DNA from: Allodiplogaster sudhausi
Lineage: Eukaryota > Nematoda > Chromadorea > Rhabditida > Diplogasteridae
Assembly: GCA_945643635.1 (NCBI GenBank)
Contig: CALZFC010000010.1
Coordinates: forward strand, 2,190,001-2,254,000
Length of the DNA: 64,000 nt
Direction: 5' to 3'
The notes beneath the pieces are model-generated. The model made no database searches, was not told the DNA's origin, and was given only the letters and a program-made list of their open reading frames with translations. Of the stretch, positions 62,269 through 64,000 are shown piece after piece; position 1 is the stretch's first letter; every line of letters begins with the position of its first letter. The position numbers and the translations under genes are program-made.

Positions 62269-64000
62269 TAGGGCATCCCTGTCTTTGTGACTATAGGAAT
62301 TGCCTCGTCGGGGCGGTCAACGACCTCGAGCCGAGGAGCCGTCTCCTCGTCGCACGTCATGCCACTGGTGTCGTTCGCCTCGTTTTCTCCGTTCTGAAAG
62401 TGAAAAGAGAATAGTCAAGGTAAGCTGTACTCAACAAGTTTTAGTTTAACAAGTAACGAATTCTGTCAATAAATAATACTTCTTATAAAAAATATCCTTG
62501 TTAACTGGCCTTCTTGTTCCTTTTCTTCGCGACAAATTTGCCTTTCTTCACCGCGAGTCCCTCATACTCCGGTAAAAGCTAAAATTAAATCTTACGATTA
62601 GCACTTAAACGAGGGCGATCATCGCAAAATTAAGTGATATTTTAAACTCTCATTCGCGCGTGCTATTTTCGCGCAGCGGGTTTGAGCGACCTGCGAAATA
62701 GCACGCGAGAATGAGAGTGAGGAATCACAGGGCAGACGCGGCAATTCGAACCTGCATTAAATATTTTTTCGGTGTTCGCCCTCCTTTAAGGCATATTAAT
62801 CAATAAGCCAATAATTAACTGAACAAATAAAAAAAAACTTACCTCTCTGCAAAACTCCATGAAGGCGTCGTCAACTGACGGCACGGGGCGATAGTCGCTC
62901 GTCTCCTCATCCATCTGCTGCGTATTGTAGCGACGCTGAAAAAGTGGCAAACTTGACTATTTAATAGTAGTAGTAATAGTAGTAGTAATAGTAATATGTA
63001 GTAATAGTAATAGTAATAGTAATAGTAACAGCAATAGTAATAGTAATGGTAATGGTAATAGTAATAGTAATAGTAATAGTAATAATAATAATAAGGGAAA
63101 GGAGGGAAGTTTCTAACAATGTTCTGAAGAATCTCCTGCGCATCCATCATGATCTCTCCGAGGTAGCCGTACTCCGCAGTGTAGTGTTGGAAGATTGTCC
63201 CAGCGAGGCGGGCCCAGGAATACTGACCAAATTAATGTCTTTACTCGAAAAGCCTACCAGTCATTAATTAATCATTAATTATTCAATCATTAACTATAAA
63301 AGGGAATAATGATCTAGTAAAGTAAATTCAATGATGTTAGGGGCTGTTTCCAAAAGCATTATCACGAAAACCTTGAGAGCGGAGAACTTTCGCTTGACGT
63401 GGCCCTTCAGCATCTCACGCTCAGTGATGGAACTCTCGCGAAGGCGTTCCTAAACTATTGTCATTTAAAACCTTTACACATGTAAATAACCTCTTTAAAG
63501 TGCATTTAAAATGTAAAAGAAAAAAGAAGCCGACAAGGCCATCCTCAGCTTCCATGCATATCTCATCAAGCATCGCGTCGAAGTCATACATCTGGTCCAG
63601 AGAGAGAGAGAGAGAGAGAGAGCGAGGCGACTGGAAGAGAAGGGCTTTTCATTCATTCATAGATGTAAATATGCACGTAATTTATGTAATTCTGATATAC
63701 ATATTGGTTTTTTTGGGTGTCAAAAGTTTTCTTTTACATAATTTTCATTCGCCTTTCTCTCATCTCCGGAAGGTACATATTTTGTGTGCTTCTTTCAAGG
63801 TACATTTTGCATTTTTCACTGAAATAATTAAGTTGTTGTCTTCTAGTTCAAACAGGGCAACATTCTTTCAAACACTTCTGCTTGGCATTTGTTAAGCGAG
63901 GTAATGATTATTTTTTCTTATTTCGTTGCAAGTACAAAAATATCTTCCTTTTTTATGTTGAGAAGCTTACACCATATCCAATGGCAGTCTCAGCAAGTTC
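62269..64000 (-). CDS. Unrecognised protein, seven 3' exons, runs off the window end
   Basis: Minus-strand exons: from beyond 64000 to 63971 (ELAETAIGYG), 63591-63535 (MYDFDAMLDEICMEAEDGL), 63449-63372 (ERLRESSITEREMLKGHVKR), 63222-63118 (YSWARLAGTIFQHYTAEYGY), 62935-62843 (RRYNTQQMDEETSDYRP), 62578-62510 (LLPEYEGLAVKKGKFVAKK) and about 62393-62269 (NGENEANDTSGMTCDEE). All join in phase 0 with good signals, except the donor after 62510, which must be GC (AAG then GCCAGT) to keep the frame. It is acidic and helical-looking, without a signal peptide or membrane segment in the visible part. The last few codons and the stop are approximate. I do not recognise the family. Confidence 0.6.
62603..62791. 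mobile_element. MITE-like element, copy B, with a hairpin core
   Basis: The ends (ttaaacgagggcgatcatcg and the inverted gttcgccctcctttaagg) match the terminal repeats of copy A at 6530-7026. The centre (about 62647-62718) is a hairpin with arms ctctcattcgcgcgtgcta and tagcacgcgagaatgagag. It lies in the intron between the 62843 and 62578 exons of the unrecognised gene. Confidence 0.65.
62961..63096. repeat. (TAG/TAA)n trinucleotide repeat
   Basis: Long runs of agtaat, with some variants, fill the intron between the 63118 and 62935 exons of the unrecognised gene. The poly-Tyr or Ile-Thr frames are artefacts of it. Confidence 0.95.

Overview
The window looks like a nematode chromosome. The grounds are: AT-rich introns around GC-rich exons; a NIMA-family kinase whose N-terminus, catalytic core and C-terminal tail all read like nematode NEKL-2 (NEK8/9 group); a CREB3-type membrane-bound bZIP gene; a nematode-like cytochrome c; and small secreted proteins that resemble, less certainly, the nematode SXP/RAL-2 (DUF148) family. 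No species is named. Polypurine/polypyrimidine microsatellites, (GA)n and (CT)n, are extremely abundant and produce most of the long spurious reading frames (SLSLSL or RERERE).

Layout. 1-2.77 kb: no gene seen, microsatellites only. 2.77-13.5 kb, minus strand: a tandem array of small secreted cysteine-rich proteins built from a signal-peptide exon plus three exons called here A, B and C. Two genes are complete (2769-3744 and 12755-13502). Other cassettes are intact but lack their own signal exon, or are truncated or frameshifted. The array also holds a tRNA-Glu(CTC), a fold-back repeat, a MITE and several copies of a conserved upstream block with a TATA-like box. 15.4-19.9 kb, plus: a complete 11-exon nekl-2 kinase gene. 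21.8-22.2 kb, minus: the last two exons of a cytochrome c gene, with the haem-binding CXXCH exon not found. 22.6-23.4 kb, plus: a TATA-driven gene for a 44-residue basic/Ala-rich protein. 24-29.1 kb: microsatellite-rich, no gene seen. 29.3-50.7 kb, plus: a 15-exon CREB3-like gene of about 610 residues. Its first intron carries a Mutator-like transposon with long inverted repeats and one in-frame stop, and its last third carries a fold-back element with tRNA-like promoter boxes. 52.5-60.9 kb, minus: three copies of a small secreted helical protein gene, two of them a very recent tandem duplication (offset 1912-1913 bp). A 3.3-kb element with TA target-site duplication sits between copies 2 and 3. 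62.3-64 kb, minus: the 3' exons of a gene I do not recognise.

Nekl-2 (intracellular kinase) and the CREB3-like gene (ER-anchored transcription factor) are long housekeeping/regulatory genes. The two secreted-protein arrays look like fast-evolving families growing by local duplication, with transposons inserted between and within copies. All exon joins were made by hand from splice signals, reading-frame phase and paralogue comparison, and have not been checked against transcripts.
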